A stretch of 64,000 bases of DNA. Source: an uncultured Dialister sp. (GTDB lineage Bacteria; Bacillota; Negativicutes; Veillonellales; Dialisteraceae). Position numbers and translations under genes: made by a program. The notes beneath the pieces are model-generated. The model saw nothing but the letters and a program-made list of their open reading frames with translations, was not told the DNA's origin and ran no database searches. Of the stretch, positions 26,028-34,583 are shown in pieces. The DNA is taken from NCBI GenBank assembly GCA_934178345.1, contig CAKPQG010000008.1:1-64000 (forward strand). The letters are read 5' to 3'. The stretch's first letter is position 1, and the number at the start of each line of letters is the position of its first letter.

Positions 26028-26065
26028 TATAATATAAAGCAAAATACCTGCGCCTTTTGGCGCAG
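26028..26065 (+). promoter_or_regulatory. polA -10 box and 5' leader hairpin
   Basis: TATAAT at 26028-26033 is followed 14 bases later by the perfect 7-bp hairpin CTGCGCC-TTTT-GGCGCAG (26048-26065), at the expected 5' end of the mRNA. Confidence 0.6.
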
Positions 26066-26086
26066 ATGATTCATACGGAGAATATT

Positions 26087-28663
26087 ATGGAAAAGAAATT
26101 GGTCATCATCGATGGCAGCAGCCTTTTATATCGCGCGTTCTATGCGCTGCCGCCCACTATGACATCGCCGGATGGGATCCCGACGAACGCGGTCTATGGA
26201 TTTCTGCGGATGCTGCTCGGCCTCTATCGCGATCTGGATCCGGAGTATATGGCAGTGACTTTCGACAAGGATCGCCACACCTTCCGCACGGAGATGTACG
26301 AGGGGTACAAAGCCACGAGAAAGCCGGCACCAGATGAGCTGGTGCCGCAGTTTGACCTCATCCGTGACGTGATGCAGGTGATGGGTGTCGCGGTGTACAG
26401 TCTCGACGGCTACGAGGGGGATGACATCCTGGGGACGCTTTCGCTTCGCTATGAAAAGGAAATGCCGGTTAATATCGTGACGGGCGACCGCGATGCGCTG
26501 CAGCTTTCCAGCCGCCAGACGACGGTCTTCCTCACACAGAAGGGCATCACGAATATGGCAGCCATGACGCCGGAAGCGGTCTTTGAAAAGTACCACATTG
26601 AGCCGCGTCAGGTGATCGACATGAAGGCGCTCATGGGGGATACCGCTGACAATATCCCCGGCGTGCCGGGAATCGGCGAGAAGACGGCTTTGAAGCTCAT
26701 CACGCAGTATGACAATCTGAATAATCTGTATGCACATATCGACGAGATCAAAGGCGCGCAGGGAAAGAAGCTCACCGCGAATAAAGAGCTGGCTTATCTT
26801 TCCTATGACCTGGCGACCATCAAGCGCGACGTGCCGCTGGAGACATCTCTGGAAGAGATGCATCAGCCGGTTCATTTTGAGGAAATGCGTGTCCTTTTCC
26901 AAAAACTTGGTATCAATCTTCTTGCGCAGTTTGCCGGCCTTCCGCGCTTCCGGGCACTGGCGGAAGCGAAGAAAGAAAAGAGCCAGAGAGAGCTTGTGAA
27001 GGCGATCCCATGGAAGGGCGAAACATTTGACGAAAAGGTCGCAGCCCTTGTGATCGATCGCTATGGGACCTGCCCTTTCTTCACGGCAAGGTCTGCGGTC
27101 GTTGTGTGTGAAGGACATGCGTACACGGCGGGGCCGGCGCAGTATGAGAAGCTCGCCGAAGCCCTCGCGAAAGCGAAAGCGGTGGTGACAGTCGATGCGA
27201 AAGCCCTCATGGAGTCCGATTTTACCTCGGAGCATCTGCCGCTCTTTGATGTGCAGCTTGTTTCCTATCTGCTGGATCCGGCGCGCGTGACGTACCCCTT
27301 GTCGTACATGGCAGGGCTCTATGAAGTGCCCGAAGTTTTTGCGGATGAGATGGAAGATTTCGCAGACAAGGGCAGTCTCATCGGTGATTTCCTGTCGAAG
27401 ATCTATGAACCGTGCTGCCGTAAGCTCGAAGAAAATGGCGTGATGACACTCTTCACGGATGTGGAAGAACCGCTCGTCAAGGTGCTTGCCGCGATGGAGA
27501 AGGCCGGCATTGCGACGGACCAGCGGCGCTGGCAGGAGGTCAAGGCAGACATGGAGAGCGAGGTGCGCCTCCTTGTGAAAGACATCTACACCGAGGCAGG
27601 GGAACCGTTCAATATCAATTCGCCCAAACAGCTCGGACATATCCTCTTCGAGAAGCTGGGGATGCCGGCGGGCAAGAAGACGAAGACAGGCTACTCGACC
27701 GCTGCGGACGTGCTGGAAAATCTGGCGGCAAGCTATCCCTTTGTGGGGAAGATCCTTCGTTACCGCACACTTTCGAAATTGATTTCCACCTACCTCGAAG
27801 CGCTACCGAAGCTCATCCGTAAGGAAACGGGCCGCATTCACGGCTCCTTCAACCAGACGGTGACGGCTACGGGCCGTCTTTCGAGCTCGGATCCGAACCT
27901 GCAGAATATTCCTGTCCGCACGGAGGAAGGGAAAAAGATACGCTCCCTTTTCGTGCCGGGCGAGGGCTATGACTGCTTCATCTCTTCTGACTACTCGCAG
28001 GTCGAGCTCCGCATCCTCGCGCATATGTGCGGTGACGAGAGCCTGATCGCGGCCTTTGCGAACCATGAGGACATCCACCGCCGCACCGCGGCCGAAGTGC
28101 TGGGCATTCCCTTCGAAGAAGTCACCGACGAGCAGCGAAGCCACGCGAAGGCTGTCAATTTCGGCATCATCTACGGCATCAGCGGATTCGGCCTTTCCAA
28201 GCAGCTCGGCATCACGCCCAAGCAGGCGCAGGACTATATCGACAGGTACAATGCTCGCTACCCGAAGATCCTGGGCTTCATGCAGCGCATGATCGAAGAG
28301 GCCAGAGAGACAGGGCGAGCGGTCACGCTTTTCGGCCGCTATCGCGAGCTTCCGGACATCCGCAGCAAGAATTTCATGCGCCGTTCTTTGGCCGAGCGCA
28401 TGGCGATGAATACACCGATCCAGGGCACGGCCGCCGATATCATGAAGATGGCCATGATCGCCGTCTATGACAAGCTGAGGAAGGGCCACTATAAGAGCCG
28501 CGTCCTGCTGCAGGTCCATGATGAACTGGTCGCAGAGGTGACACTGGAAGAGAAAGAGGAAATCGCGGCTCTCTTAAAAGAAACGATGGAGTCCGTCGTC
28601 ACACTCAAAGTTCCGCTCCTCGCTGATGTCAATGAAGGGAAGAACTGGGCGGAGACAAAATAA
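26087..28663 (+). CDS. polA: DNA polymerase I
   Basis: An 858-aa repair/Okazaki polymerase. The N-terminal 5'-3' nuclease has KLVIIDGSSLLYRAFYALP, AVTFDKDRHTFR, EGDDILGT and GDTADNIPGVPGIGEKTALKL. The middle 3'-5' exonuclease domain lacks the catalytic D-x-E of E. coli (region near ALVIDRYG), so proofreading is probably lost, as in Bacillus. Polymerase motifs A (SSDYSQVELRILAHM), B (HAKAVNFGIIYGISGFG) and C (LLQVHDELV) are intact. ATG 26087 has ACGGAG; an earlier in-frame ATG lacks one. The usual neighbour mutM is absent before coaE. Confidence 0.96.
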   Translation: MEKKLVIIDGSSLLYRAFYALPPTMTSPDGIPTNAVYGFLRMLLGLYRDLDPEYMAVTFDKDRHTFRTEMYEGYKATRKPAPDELVPQFDLIRDVMQVMGVAVYSLDGYEGDDILGTLSLRYEKEMPVNIVTGDRDALQLSSRQTTVFLTQKGITNMAAMTPEAVFEKYHIEPRQVIDMKALMGDTADNIPGVPGIGEKTALKLITQYDNLNNLYAHIDEIKGAQGKKLTANKELAYLSYDLATIKRDVPLETSLEEMHQPVHFEEMRVLFQKLGINLLAQFAGLPRFRALAEAKKEKSQRELVKAIPWKGETFDEKVAALVIDRYGTCPFFTARSAVVVCEGHAYTAGPAQYEKLAEALAKAKAVVTVDAKALMESDFTSEHLPLFDVQLVSYLLDPARVTYPLSYMAGLYEVPEVFADEMEDFADKGSLIGDFLSKIYEPCCRKLEENGVMTLFTDVEEPLVKVLAAMEKAGIATDQRRWQEVKADMESEVRLLVKDIYTEAGEPFNINSPKQLGHILFEKLGMPAGKKTKTGYSTAADVLENLAASYPFVGKILRYRTLSKLISTYLEALPKLIRKETGRIHGSFNQTVTATGRLSSSDPNLQNIPVRTEEGKKIRSLFVPGEGYDCFISSDYSQVELRILAHMCGDESLIAAFANHEDIHRRTAAEVLGIPFEEVTDEQRSHAKAVNFGIIYGISGFGLSKQLGITPKQAQDYIDRYNARYPKILGFMQRMIEEARETGRAVTLFGRYRELPDIRSKNFMRRSLAERMAMNTPIQGTAADIMKMAMIAVYDKLRKGHYKSRVLLQVHDELVAEVTLEEKEEIAALLKETMESVVTLKVPLLADVNEGKNWAETK

Positions 28664-29093
28664 AAAGGGTTCAGGGTTCAGGTTGATGGGTTCAGGGTTA
28701 GCCCCAGGACGTGCCGACCCTTGATTCCGTTTGAAAAGCCTCGCGCTCTCTAGTGAGGCGTTAGGAGTGACTAGTGACTAGTGACTAGGAGACATTAGAC
28801 TCGAGTATCGTCATTTCGAGCGAAGCGAGAAATCTTTGTCATTCGCGGTCAGGTGGGCAATGATTGGAAGTTCAAAACGGGAAACCTGCTATCGAGAGAC
28901 TTTCGGGCATCGCCCCATATATACTCGCGGCGAAGCCGCCACCACAACCCCGAACCCCGAACCCCGAACCCCGAACCCCGAACCTCGAACCCCGAACCTC
29001 GAACCTCGAACCCTGAACCTTGAACCTTGAACCCATTTACCTTCACCCTCTTTCTTGCCATCTGAATTTATCGTAAAAAGGAATTAACCAATC
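28664..29093. repeat. Repeat mosaic between polA and coaE with GAACCCC array
   Basis: GGTTCAGGGTTCAGG at the stop; GGTTAGCCCC module; GTGACTA heptamers; CGTATCGTCATTTCGAGCGAAGCGAGAAATC with the AAACGGGAAACCTG extension; GGGCATCGCCCCATATATAC; CGGCGAAGCCGCCACCAC; then about a dozen GAACCCC/GAACCTT heptamers (28948-29033). Confidence 0.85.
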
Positions 29094-29708
29094 ATGTATC
29101 GTATCGGATTATCCGGCGGCGTAGGCTGCGGAAAAAGCACGGTTTCCTCCTATCTCAAAGAACTTGGTATCCCCATCATTGACGGGGACAAGCTGGCGCG
29201 CGAGGCAGTGCGGCCGGGCAGTGCGGCCATGGAAGACATCCGGCGCGCCTTTGGCGATGACATTTTCAATGAAGACGGGACGCTCGATCGGGAGAAAACG
29301 GCGGCGATCGTTTTCACGAAGGAAGAGAAACGCCAGCAGCTGAATGCCATTATTCATCCCTTCATCTGGCACCGCACGCAGGAAGAGCTTCTGAAAGCCC
29401 AGGAGGCAGGCCATGACCTTGTCGTACTCGACATGCCGCTTCTTCTGGAAATCTCATGGCAGCTGCGCGTAGAGGAGGTCTGGATCGTCAAAGTACCGCT
29501 GGAAATGCAGATCGAGCGTGTCACTCTCCGCGACGGTTTCACCAGAGAGCAGGTCCTGGACCGCATCCATAAGCAGATGCCGACGGACAATAAATTGAAC
29601 TACGCGGATGTCATCATCGATAACAGCCGCTCCGTCGAAGACACGCGCCGCCAGGTGAGAGAAGCCCTCGCGAAGGCGAAGGAACGGATGAGGAATATTA
29701 GGGACTAG
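29094..29708 (+). CDS. coaE: Dephospho-CoA kinase
   Basis: A 204-aa P-loop kinase that phosphorylates dephospho-CoA, the last step of coenzyme A synthesis. P-loop GLSGGVGCGKSTVSSYL near residue 6, DGDKLAREAV, HPFIWHRTQEEL, VLDMPLLLE and DVIIDNSRSVEDTRRQV are characteristic. It is preceded and followed by repeat arrays. The C-terminus is ...NIRD with TAG stop inside GGGACTAGTGGCTGG, so the end of the protein is written by the repeat. Confidence 0.94.
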   Translation: MYRIGLSGGVGCGKSTVSSYLKELGIPIIDGDKLAREAVRPGSAAMEDIRRAFGDDIFNEDGTLDREKTAAIVFTKEEKRQQLNAIIHPFIWHRTQEELLKAQEAGHDLVVLDMPLLLEISWQLRVEEVWIVKVPLEMQIERVTLRDGFTREQVLDRIHKQMPTDNKLNYADVIIDNSRSVEDTRRQVREALAKAKERMRNIRD

Positions 29709-29982
29709 TGGCTGGTGACTGGTGACTGGTGACTAGTGACTGGTGACTGGTGCCTAGTGACTGGTGACTAGTGACTGGTGACTGGTGACTAGTGACTGGT
29801 GACTGGTGACTAGTGACTGGTGACTGGTAACTAGTGACTGGTAACTCGTGACTAGTGACTTACATACCTCTTTCGGGCATCGCCCCATATATATTTATTT
29901 GCGGCGAAGCCGCCACCACAACCCTGAACCCTGAACCCACAACCCCGAATCCCACATCATTTTTACCTGAAAGGAGGCATCC
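29709..29982. repeat. Heptamer array and modules between coaE and transglycosylase
   Basis: Uninterrupted GTGACTG/GTGACTA heptamers from the coaE stop to about 29862, then TTTCGGGCATCGCCCCATATATAT, GCGGCGAAGCCGCCACCAC and GAACCCT units. Confidence 0.88.
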
Positions 29983-30579
29983 ATGAGAACCGCGTTGAAA
30001 CGGAAAAAGAGAGAAGTCCACAGACACCAGGGAAATACGGGAGCCATGCTCTTCACCCTTCTTCTGGCCATTCTATGCGGCCTTGTGCTCTACATCCTTT
30101 CGGATATTTCCTTCATGCGTCCCTCGCGGGAGATTTCTCTCCTCATTTCAGAGAGCGCGAAGAAGGAAGAGATCTCGCCTGCTCTTTTAGAAGCCGTCAT
30201 CCTGACGGAGAGCAAATTCGATAAAAAGGCAGTCTCCCATGTGGGCGCGATCGGCATGATGCAGCTCATGCCGGATACCGCAGAGTGGATTTCCGAAGAA
30301 AGCGGTCTTCCGGCGAACCGTTTGGAGCGTCCCGAGGAAAATATTCCGCTGGGCGCTTGGTATATCAATTACCTTTTGAAGGAGTATCACAATAACGAAG
30401 TCCTTGCGCTGGCTGCGTACAATGCGGGGCGCGGCAATGTGGACCAGTGGATGAAAGACTATGGCTGGAAGGAAGGCTTCTCTGATCTGAACCAGATCCC
30501 TTTCCCGGAAACGCGGGAATTTGTGAAGTCCGTCACTGCCGCAAGAGACCGCCTCGAGGAGGAAAGAGCGGAGACGTGA
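29983..30579 (+). CDS. Membrane-anchored lytic transglycosylase (SLT domain)
   Basis: A 198-aa peptidoglycan lytic transglycosylase that cleaves MurNAc-GlcNAc bonds to 1,6-anhydro ends. A basic N-terminus precedes one membrane segment (about 21-41); the soluble-lytic-transglycosylase domain follows with catalytic E76 in LTESKFDKKA, GAIGMMQLMPDTA and LALAAYNAGRGNV. It is probably on the outer face of the inner membrane. Ribosome site AAAGGAGG. The TGA stop is in an ACGTGACTGGG heptamer context. Confidence 0.92.
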   Translation: MRTALKRKKREVHRHQGNTGAMLFTLLLAILCGLVLYILSDISFMRPSREISLLISESAKKEEISPALLEAVILTESKFDKKAVSHVGAIGMMQLMPDTAEWISEESGLPANRLERPEENIPLGAWYINYLLKEYHNNEVLALAAYNAGRGNVDQWMKDYGWKEGFSDLNQIPFPETREFVKSVTAARDRLEEERAET

Positions 30580-30764
30580 CTGGGATTAGGGACTGGTGGC
30601 TAGTGGCTGGGGACTAGTGACTAGTGACTGGGGACTAGGGACTAGGAATCAGAAGTCAGAGGTCAGAAATCCGAAGTCTAAAGTCTAATGTCTAATGTCT
30701 AATGTCTAATGTCTAACATCTCCTAGTCTTCCAGTCTCATAGTCTCATTTAGAAAGGAGCCACC
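30580..30764. repeat. Heptamer repeats of several types
   Basis: GTGGCTA, GGGACTA, then AGAAGTC, GTCTAAT (several exact tandem copies) and GTCTCAT units up to the next ribosome site. Confidence 0.85.
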
Positions 30765-31466
30765 ATGGCTGACGTGGATGAAAAAACACAGAAGGCGCGG
30801 GCAGAGCGCCGCGAGAAGCTGCTTGCCTGGTACGAGGGAAAAGAGCTTCCACCGGTCATCGGTGACTACGAGCTTCGCACCATCGATGAGCAGCACGACC
30901 GCATTTATTATGCCTTCGGCTGGTTTCACAAGTCGAATGGATGGAAGATCCGCGTCCTCTACGATGAGGAAACAGCGGATTACATGGTGAAGATGGATCT
31001 GCACATGATTACGCTGACGGAGATCGAATGCATCACGGGTGATTTTGAGGAATTTAAACGCCTCGTGAAGCTGCTGACACCGGAAGCGATCGAGAAGGAA
31101 CTCATCCATCGCGAGAAGGTCTCCATTCTGGTCGAGGGCAAGGGCTTCATGGTCTGGGACTATGAGGAACTGCTGCCGGAGAAGCTCGGGCACTATGTGC
31201 GCGTCATTGCGCCGAAAATGCCGCTCCTTGGACTGAACGGCTCCTACATCATCGCCGCCTATGAGTGCGAAGAAAAAGACACGGGGATCCTTTTCTTTTA
31301 TAATATGTATCGCGATGAATACTATGGCGAACTTCGCGCCAAGGGTATCCCGGGCATCATTCATCAGTACGATGCGAAATCCATCGAAGCACTGGAGGCA
31401 GCGATCGAGAAGCACCTGGAAAAGGATCTGAAGGAGCTCTATGAGCATCCGGTGATAGAGGATTAG
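30765..31466 (+). CDS. Hypothetical cytoplasmic protein
   Basis: A 233-aa charged protein without signal or membrane segment. I do not recognise a family. It has an N-terminal helical start (KTQKARAERREKLLAWYEGK), a probable alpha/beta middle (IRVLYDEETADYMVKMDLHMITLTEIECITGDF) and a C-terminal amphipathic helix (IEALEAAIEKHLEKDLKEL). Ribosome site AAAGGAG. It is isolated between repeat mosaics; the stop TAG is in GAGGATTAG. Confidence 0.72.
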   Translation: MADVDEKTQKARAERREKLLAWYEGKELPPVIGDYELRTIDEQHDRIYYAFGWFHKSNGWKIRVLYDEETADYMVKMDLHMITLTEIECITGDFEEFKRLVKLLTPEAIEKELIHREKVSILVEGKGFMVWDYEELLPEKLGHYVRVIAPKMPLLGLNGSYIIAAYECEEKDTGILFFYNMYRDEYYGELRAKGIPGIIHQYDAKSIEALEAAIEKHLEKDLKELYEHPVIED

Positions 31467-31845
31467 AGGGTTCAAGGTTCAGGTTGATGGGTTCCGGGTT
31501 AGCCACTTGGGCGGCTCCGTCCACTGATTTTGAATGAAAGCTTTGCGTGAATGAGGAATTAGGAATGAGGAATGGTGGTGCGGCGCATAAAAATCAGAAG
31601 CGCCGCGGAGTATAAATAGTGGCGATGCCCGAAGGTGGTATTTAAGTCACCAGTCACTAGCTACCAGTCACTTGCGGCTCCTAATCCCTAGCCACTAATC
31701 CCTAGCCACTAATCCCTAGCCACTAATCCCTAGCCACTAATCCCTAGCCACTCATACCTGCTTTCAAACTTGTGGCAGCAGCTCCGCCACAAATATATAT
31801 TGCAGCGAAGCTGCCACCACAACCCTGAACCCTGAACCTTTTTTA
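31467..31845. repeat. Repeat mosaic upstream of rimP
   Basis: GGTTCAG; GGTTAGCCACTTGGGCGGCTCCG...GAATGAAAGC; GGAATTA; CGGCGCATAAAAA...GCGCCGCGGAGTATAAAT; AGTCACC; then about nine alternating CTAATCC/CTAGCCA heptamers (31680-31752); a degenerate GGCAGCAGCTCCGCC piece; GAACCCT. Confidence 0.82.
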
Positions 31846-31875
31846 TTGCGTTCCCTTTACAACGTATGGTATAAT
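31846..31875 (+). promoter_or_regulatory. Promoter of the rimP-nusA operon
   Basis: TTGCGT, 18-base spacer, TATAAT. Confidence 0.6.
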
Positions 31876-31910
31876 AGTATCGCAAGTTATGTGTATAGAA
31901 TTTCCTGGTG

Positions 31911-31932
31911 AGTGAGCTGCGGCTCACTTTTT
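31911..31932 (+). promoter_or_regulatory. Leader hairpin with T-run upstream of rimP
   Basis: AGTGAGC-TGCG-GCTCACT followed by TTTTT, 35 bases after the -10 box and 120 before rimP. It has the form of an intrinsic terminator and could act as an attenuator; NusA itself would be an attractive effector. Confidence 0.65.
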
Positions 31933-32053
31933 CTTATATATGGAATAAGTTGGCAGGGATTGGGGATCGGGTCTATGTGCAGCGTATGAAATCTGTAGAG
32001 CCCATGCAACCGGTTCACTGCCCACTGTTTGCAAATAGGCAAGGAGGCTTATC

Positions 32054-32527
32054 ATGGCACATAAAGCAATCGAAGAAGCCGTAGAAGCTTTGCTGGAACC
32101 GATCCTGGATGCGGATGGCATCGAACTTGTCGATGTCGAGTATGTCCGTGAAAGGAATTGGATCCTTCGTATTTTCATTGACAAGGAAGGCGGCGTGGAT
32201 CTCGCAGACTGCCAGAGCATCAGTGAGAAGGCGGGCGAGATTCTGGATGAGAAGGATATCATTCCGGATAACTACATGCTGGAAGTCTCTTCTCCGGGGC
32301 TCGATCGTGTATTGAAGAAAGATAAGGATTTCCGCCGCTATGCGGGAAGCGATGTGGATGTGAAGCTGTTTGCTCCTCTGGGAGAAGCAGGCGGTGTCAA
32401 AGCATTCACTGCGCATCTGGAAGGGCTCACCGAGGATGGCGATTTGGCGCTGACGCTGGCAGATGGCAAGGAAATCGCATTGCATAGAGATAAAATTTCA
32501 CAGGTAAGACTTCATTTTTCGTTTTAA
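32054..32527 (+). CDS. rimP: Ribosome maturation factor RimP
   Basis: A 157-aa 30S assembly factor. IEEAVEALLEPILDADGIELVDVEYVRERNWILRIFIDKEGGVDLADCQ, SEKAGEILDEKD and YMLEVSSPGLDRVLKK are diagnostic; the C-terminal SH3-like domain follows. Ribosome site CAAGGAGG. First gene of the rimP-nusA-ylxR-L7Ae cluster; nusA follows 20 bases later. Confidence 0.95.
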   Translation: MAHKAIEEAVEALLEPILDADGIELVDVEYVRERNWILRIFIDKEGGVDLADCQSISEKAGEILDEKDIIPDNYMLEVSSPGLDRVLKKDKDFRRYAGSDVDVKLFAPLGEAGGVKAFTAHLEGLTEDGDLALTLADGKEIALHRDKISQVRLHFSF

Positions 32528-32547
32528 TCGAGGAGGAATAGTTCATC

Positions 32548-33687
32548 GTGGACGGCAAGGTATTATTGGAAGCAGTAGAAGCCCTGGTCAAGATCAAAAA
32601 GGTTGACAGAAATATGGTGTTTGATGCACTGGAAATGGTGCTCTTGACCGCTTACAAAAAGGAAAGCGGCAGCAATGCCAAGGCTTCGGTTTCTCTCAAC
32701 CGTGAAACCGGGGAATATAAAATTTATGAAGAGAAGACCGTCGTGGACGAAATCCATGAAGACTCTGAAAATGCGATCAATGAGATCACGGTGGAAGAGG
32801 CAAAGAAGATCGACCGCAGCTATGAAGCGGGCGACATGCTCCGCATCGATGTGACACCGAAGAATTTTGGCCGTGTCGCAGCGCAGGCCGCTAAACAGGT
32901 CATGATCCAGAAGCTGCGCGAAGCGGAGAGAGGCTCCATTTATGACGAGTTCTCCGGCCGTGAAGGCGATGTGATCACCGGCGTAGTAAAATGGAATGAA
33001 TCCCGCACCATTTTTGTCGACCTCGGCCGCGTAGAAGGGATCCTGCCTTTCGCAGAACAGATCGAAGGCGAAGAATTCCAGCCGAATGATAAAATCAAGT
33101 GCTATGTCCTCGAAGTCAGAAAGACCACGAAGGGACCGGAAATCATCCTCTCGAGAACCCATCCGGGTCTTTTGAAGAGACTTTTCGAGCTGGAGGTACC
33201 GGAAATTTACAGCGGCACCGTGGAGATCAAGAGTGTCGTCCGTGAAGCGGGCTCCCGCTCCAAGATCGCCGTATATGCGATGGATCCGGCTGTCGATCCG
33301 GTCGGCGCGTGCGTCGGGCCGAAGGGGCAGCGTGTACAGAATATCGTGAACGAGCTGCATGATGAAAAGATCGATATCGTCCGCTGGGACGAAGATCCGG
33401 CGATCTATATTGCGAATGCGCTCTCTCCGGCGAAGGTTGTTTCCGTTTCCGTATGGGAAGAAGAAAAATCCTCCTATGTCATCGTACCGGACTACCAGCT
33501 GTCGCTGGCCATCGGCAAAGCAGGTCAGAATGCCCGCCTGGCTGCCAAGCTGACGAACTGGAAGATCGATATCAAGAGCGAAACGCAGGCGAATGAGGAA
33601 GGCTTTGGCGAAACGGACAGCGCCGATGTCGATGATGACATTCTGGGAGATATCGAAAACGATATGGGGGAGGAAGCTAAGGAATGA
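32548..33687 (+). CDS. nusA: Transcription termination/antitermination factor NusA
   Basis: A 379-aa RNA-polymerase factor. N-terminal domain (KVLLEAVEALVKIKKVDRNMVFDALEMVL), S1 domain (GDVITGVVKWNESRTIFVDLGRVEGILPFAEQI), then two KH domains (DPVGACVGPKGQRVQNIVNEL and LAIGKAGQNARLAAKLTNWKIDI). It ends in an acidic tail, without the E. coli AR repeats, as in Gram-positive-type NusA. GTG start behind GAGGAGGA. It overlaps ylxR by four bases. Confidence 0.96.
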   Translation: MDGKVLLEAVEALVKIKKVDRNMVFDALEMVLLTAYKKESGSNAKASVSLNRETGEYKIYEEKTVVDEIHEDSENAINEITVEEAKKIDRSYEAGDMLRIDVTPKNFGRVAAQAAKQVMIQKLREAERGSIYDEFSGREGDVITGVVKWNESRTIFVDLGRVEGILPFAEQIEGEEFQPNDKIKCYVLEVRKTTKGPEIILSRTHPGLLKRLFELEVPEIYSGTVEIKSVVREAGSRSKIAVYAMDPAVDPVGACVGPKGQRVQNIVNELHDEKIDIVRWDEDPAIYIANALSPAKVVSVSVWEEEKSSYVIVPDYQLSLAIGKAGQNARLAAKLTNWKIDIKSETQANEEGFGETDSADVDDDILGDIENDMGEEAKE

Positions 33688-33950
33688 AAGTAAAAAAGAT
33701 CCCCATGCGCATGTGCGTAGGCTGCAAGGAGCTGAAGCCGAAGAAGGACCTGCTCCGTATCGTGGCTTTGCCGTCGGGGCTCATCGAGCTCGACCGCACG
33801 GGCAAGAAATCCGGCCGCGGCGTCTACGTGTGCGATGATATCGAGTGCTTCACCAAGGCCTACGAGTCCCATGGTCTGGAAAAATCCCTGAAGCGTCCGG
33901 TATCCAAGGACGTGTACGATGCGCTGAAGGAACAGATCGAGAATGGATGA
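33684..33950 (+). CDS. YlxR family RNA-binding protein (RnpM-like)
   Basis: An 88-aa protein with the YlxR signature: RMCVGCKELKPKKDLLRIV and SGRGVYVCDDIECF. The Bacillus member binds RNase P RNA and modulates it. Two Cys pairs may bind a metal. Start overlaps nusA by four bases; it overlaps the L7Ae gene by eight. Confidence 0.9.
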   Translation: MKVKKIPMRMCVGCKELKPKKDLLRIVALPSGLIELDRTGKKSGRGVYVCDDIECFTKAYESHGLEKSLKRPVSKDVYDALKEQIENG

Positions 33951-34269
33951 GCCGGTATACCGCATGCTTGGCCTTTGTATGAAGGCAGGTCGTCTGCTTT
34001 CGGGAAATGAACAGGTGGCAGAAGGGCTCAAGAATGTGAAAGCTCCGAAAGCAGCTCTTCTCATTATCACAGAAGACAGCTCCCCAAGAACAAAGGATGA
34101 GTACAGAAATGCTGCAGAAAGAGCGCATATTTCCTACAGACTGTTTGGAGAAAAGGAGAGGCTGGGTAGCGCCCTCGGCAAAGGGGTACGCACAGCGGCG
34201 CTCATCACAGATAAAGGCTTCAGCCGCGCGATCGCTGAAAAGATCGACAAGGCGCTGGCTGAAAGATAG
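33943..34269 (+). CDS. L7Ae/L30e-family K-turn RNA-binding protein (YlxQ-like)
   Basis: A 108-aa L7Ae-fold protein: MLGLCMKAGRLLSGNEQVAEGLKN, AALLIITEDSSPRTKDEY, GKGVRTAALITDKGFSRAIAEKI. Such proteins bind kink-turn RNA; this one is the usual neighbour between ylxR and infB. Overlaps ylxR by eight bases. A 314-bp repeat mosaic separates it from infB, where these genes are often closely packed. Confidence 0.88.
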   Translation: MDEPVYRMLGLCMKAGRLLSGNEQVAEGLKNVKAPKAALLIITEDSSPRTKDEYRNAAERAHISYRLFGEKERLGSALGKGVRTAALITDKGFSRAIAEKIDKALAER

Positions 34270-34583
34270 CTGCCGAAGGCAGTCGGAAATGGGATATTGG
34301 AGTGACCAGGGACTAGGGACTGGTAGCTGGTGACTAGTGACTTGTGGCTTGTGACTAGTGACTGAAATGCCACCTTCGGACATCGCCACCATCTATACTC
34401 CGCGGCGCTTCTATATTTTTATGCGCCGCACCAGCACTCCTAACTCCTAACTGGCGAGCAAAGCTTTCATCCACAATCAGTGGACGAGCCGCCCCAGGAG
34501 CTAACCCAGAACCCTGAACCATTAACCCCATTTCCTCATGATGAAATCAACTAACGAATTGACATACACTTGGGAGGCTGCTT
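34270..34583. repeat. Repeat mosaic interrupting the nusA-infB cluster
   Basis: GTGACTA/GTGGCTT heptamers (34300-34365), ATGCCACCTTCGG...CGCCACC, CTCCGCGGCGCTTC...TTTATGCGCCGCACC, CTCCTAA heptamers, CAATCAGTGGACGAGCCGCCCC...GCTAACCCAGAACCC. The mosaic breaks an otherwise conserved operon. Confidence 0.85.
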
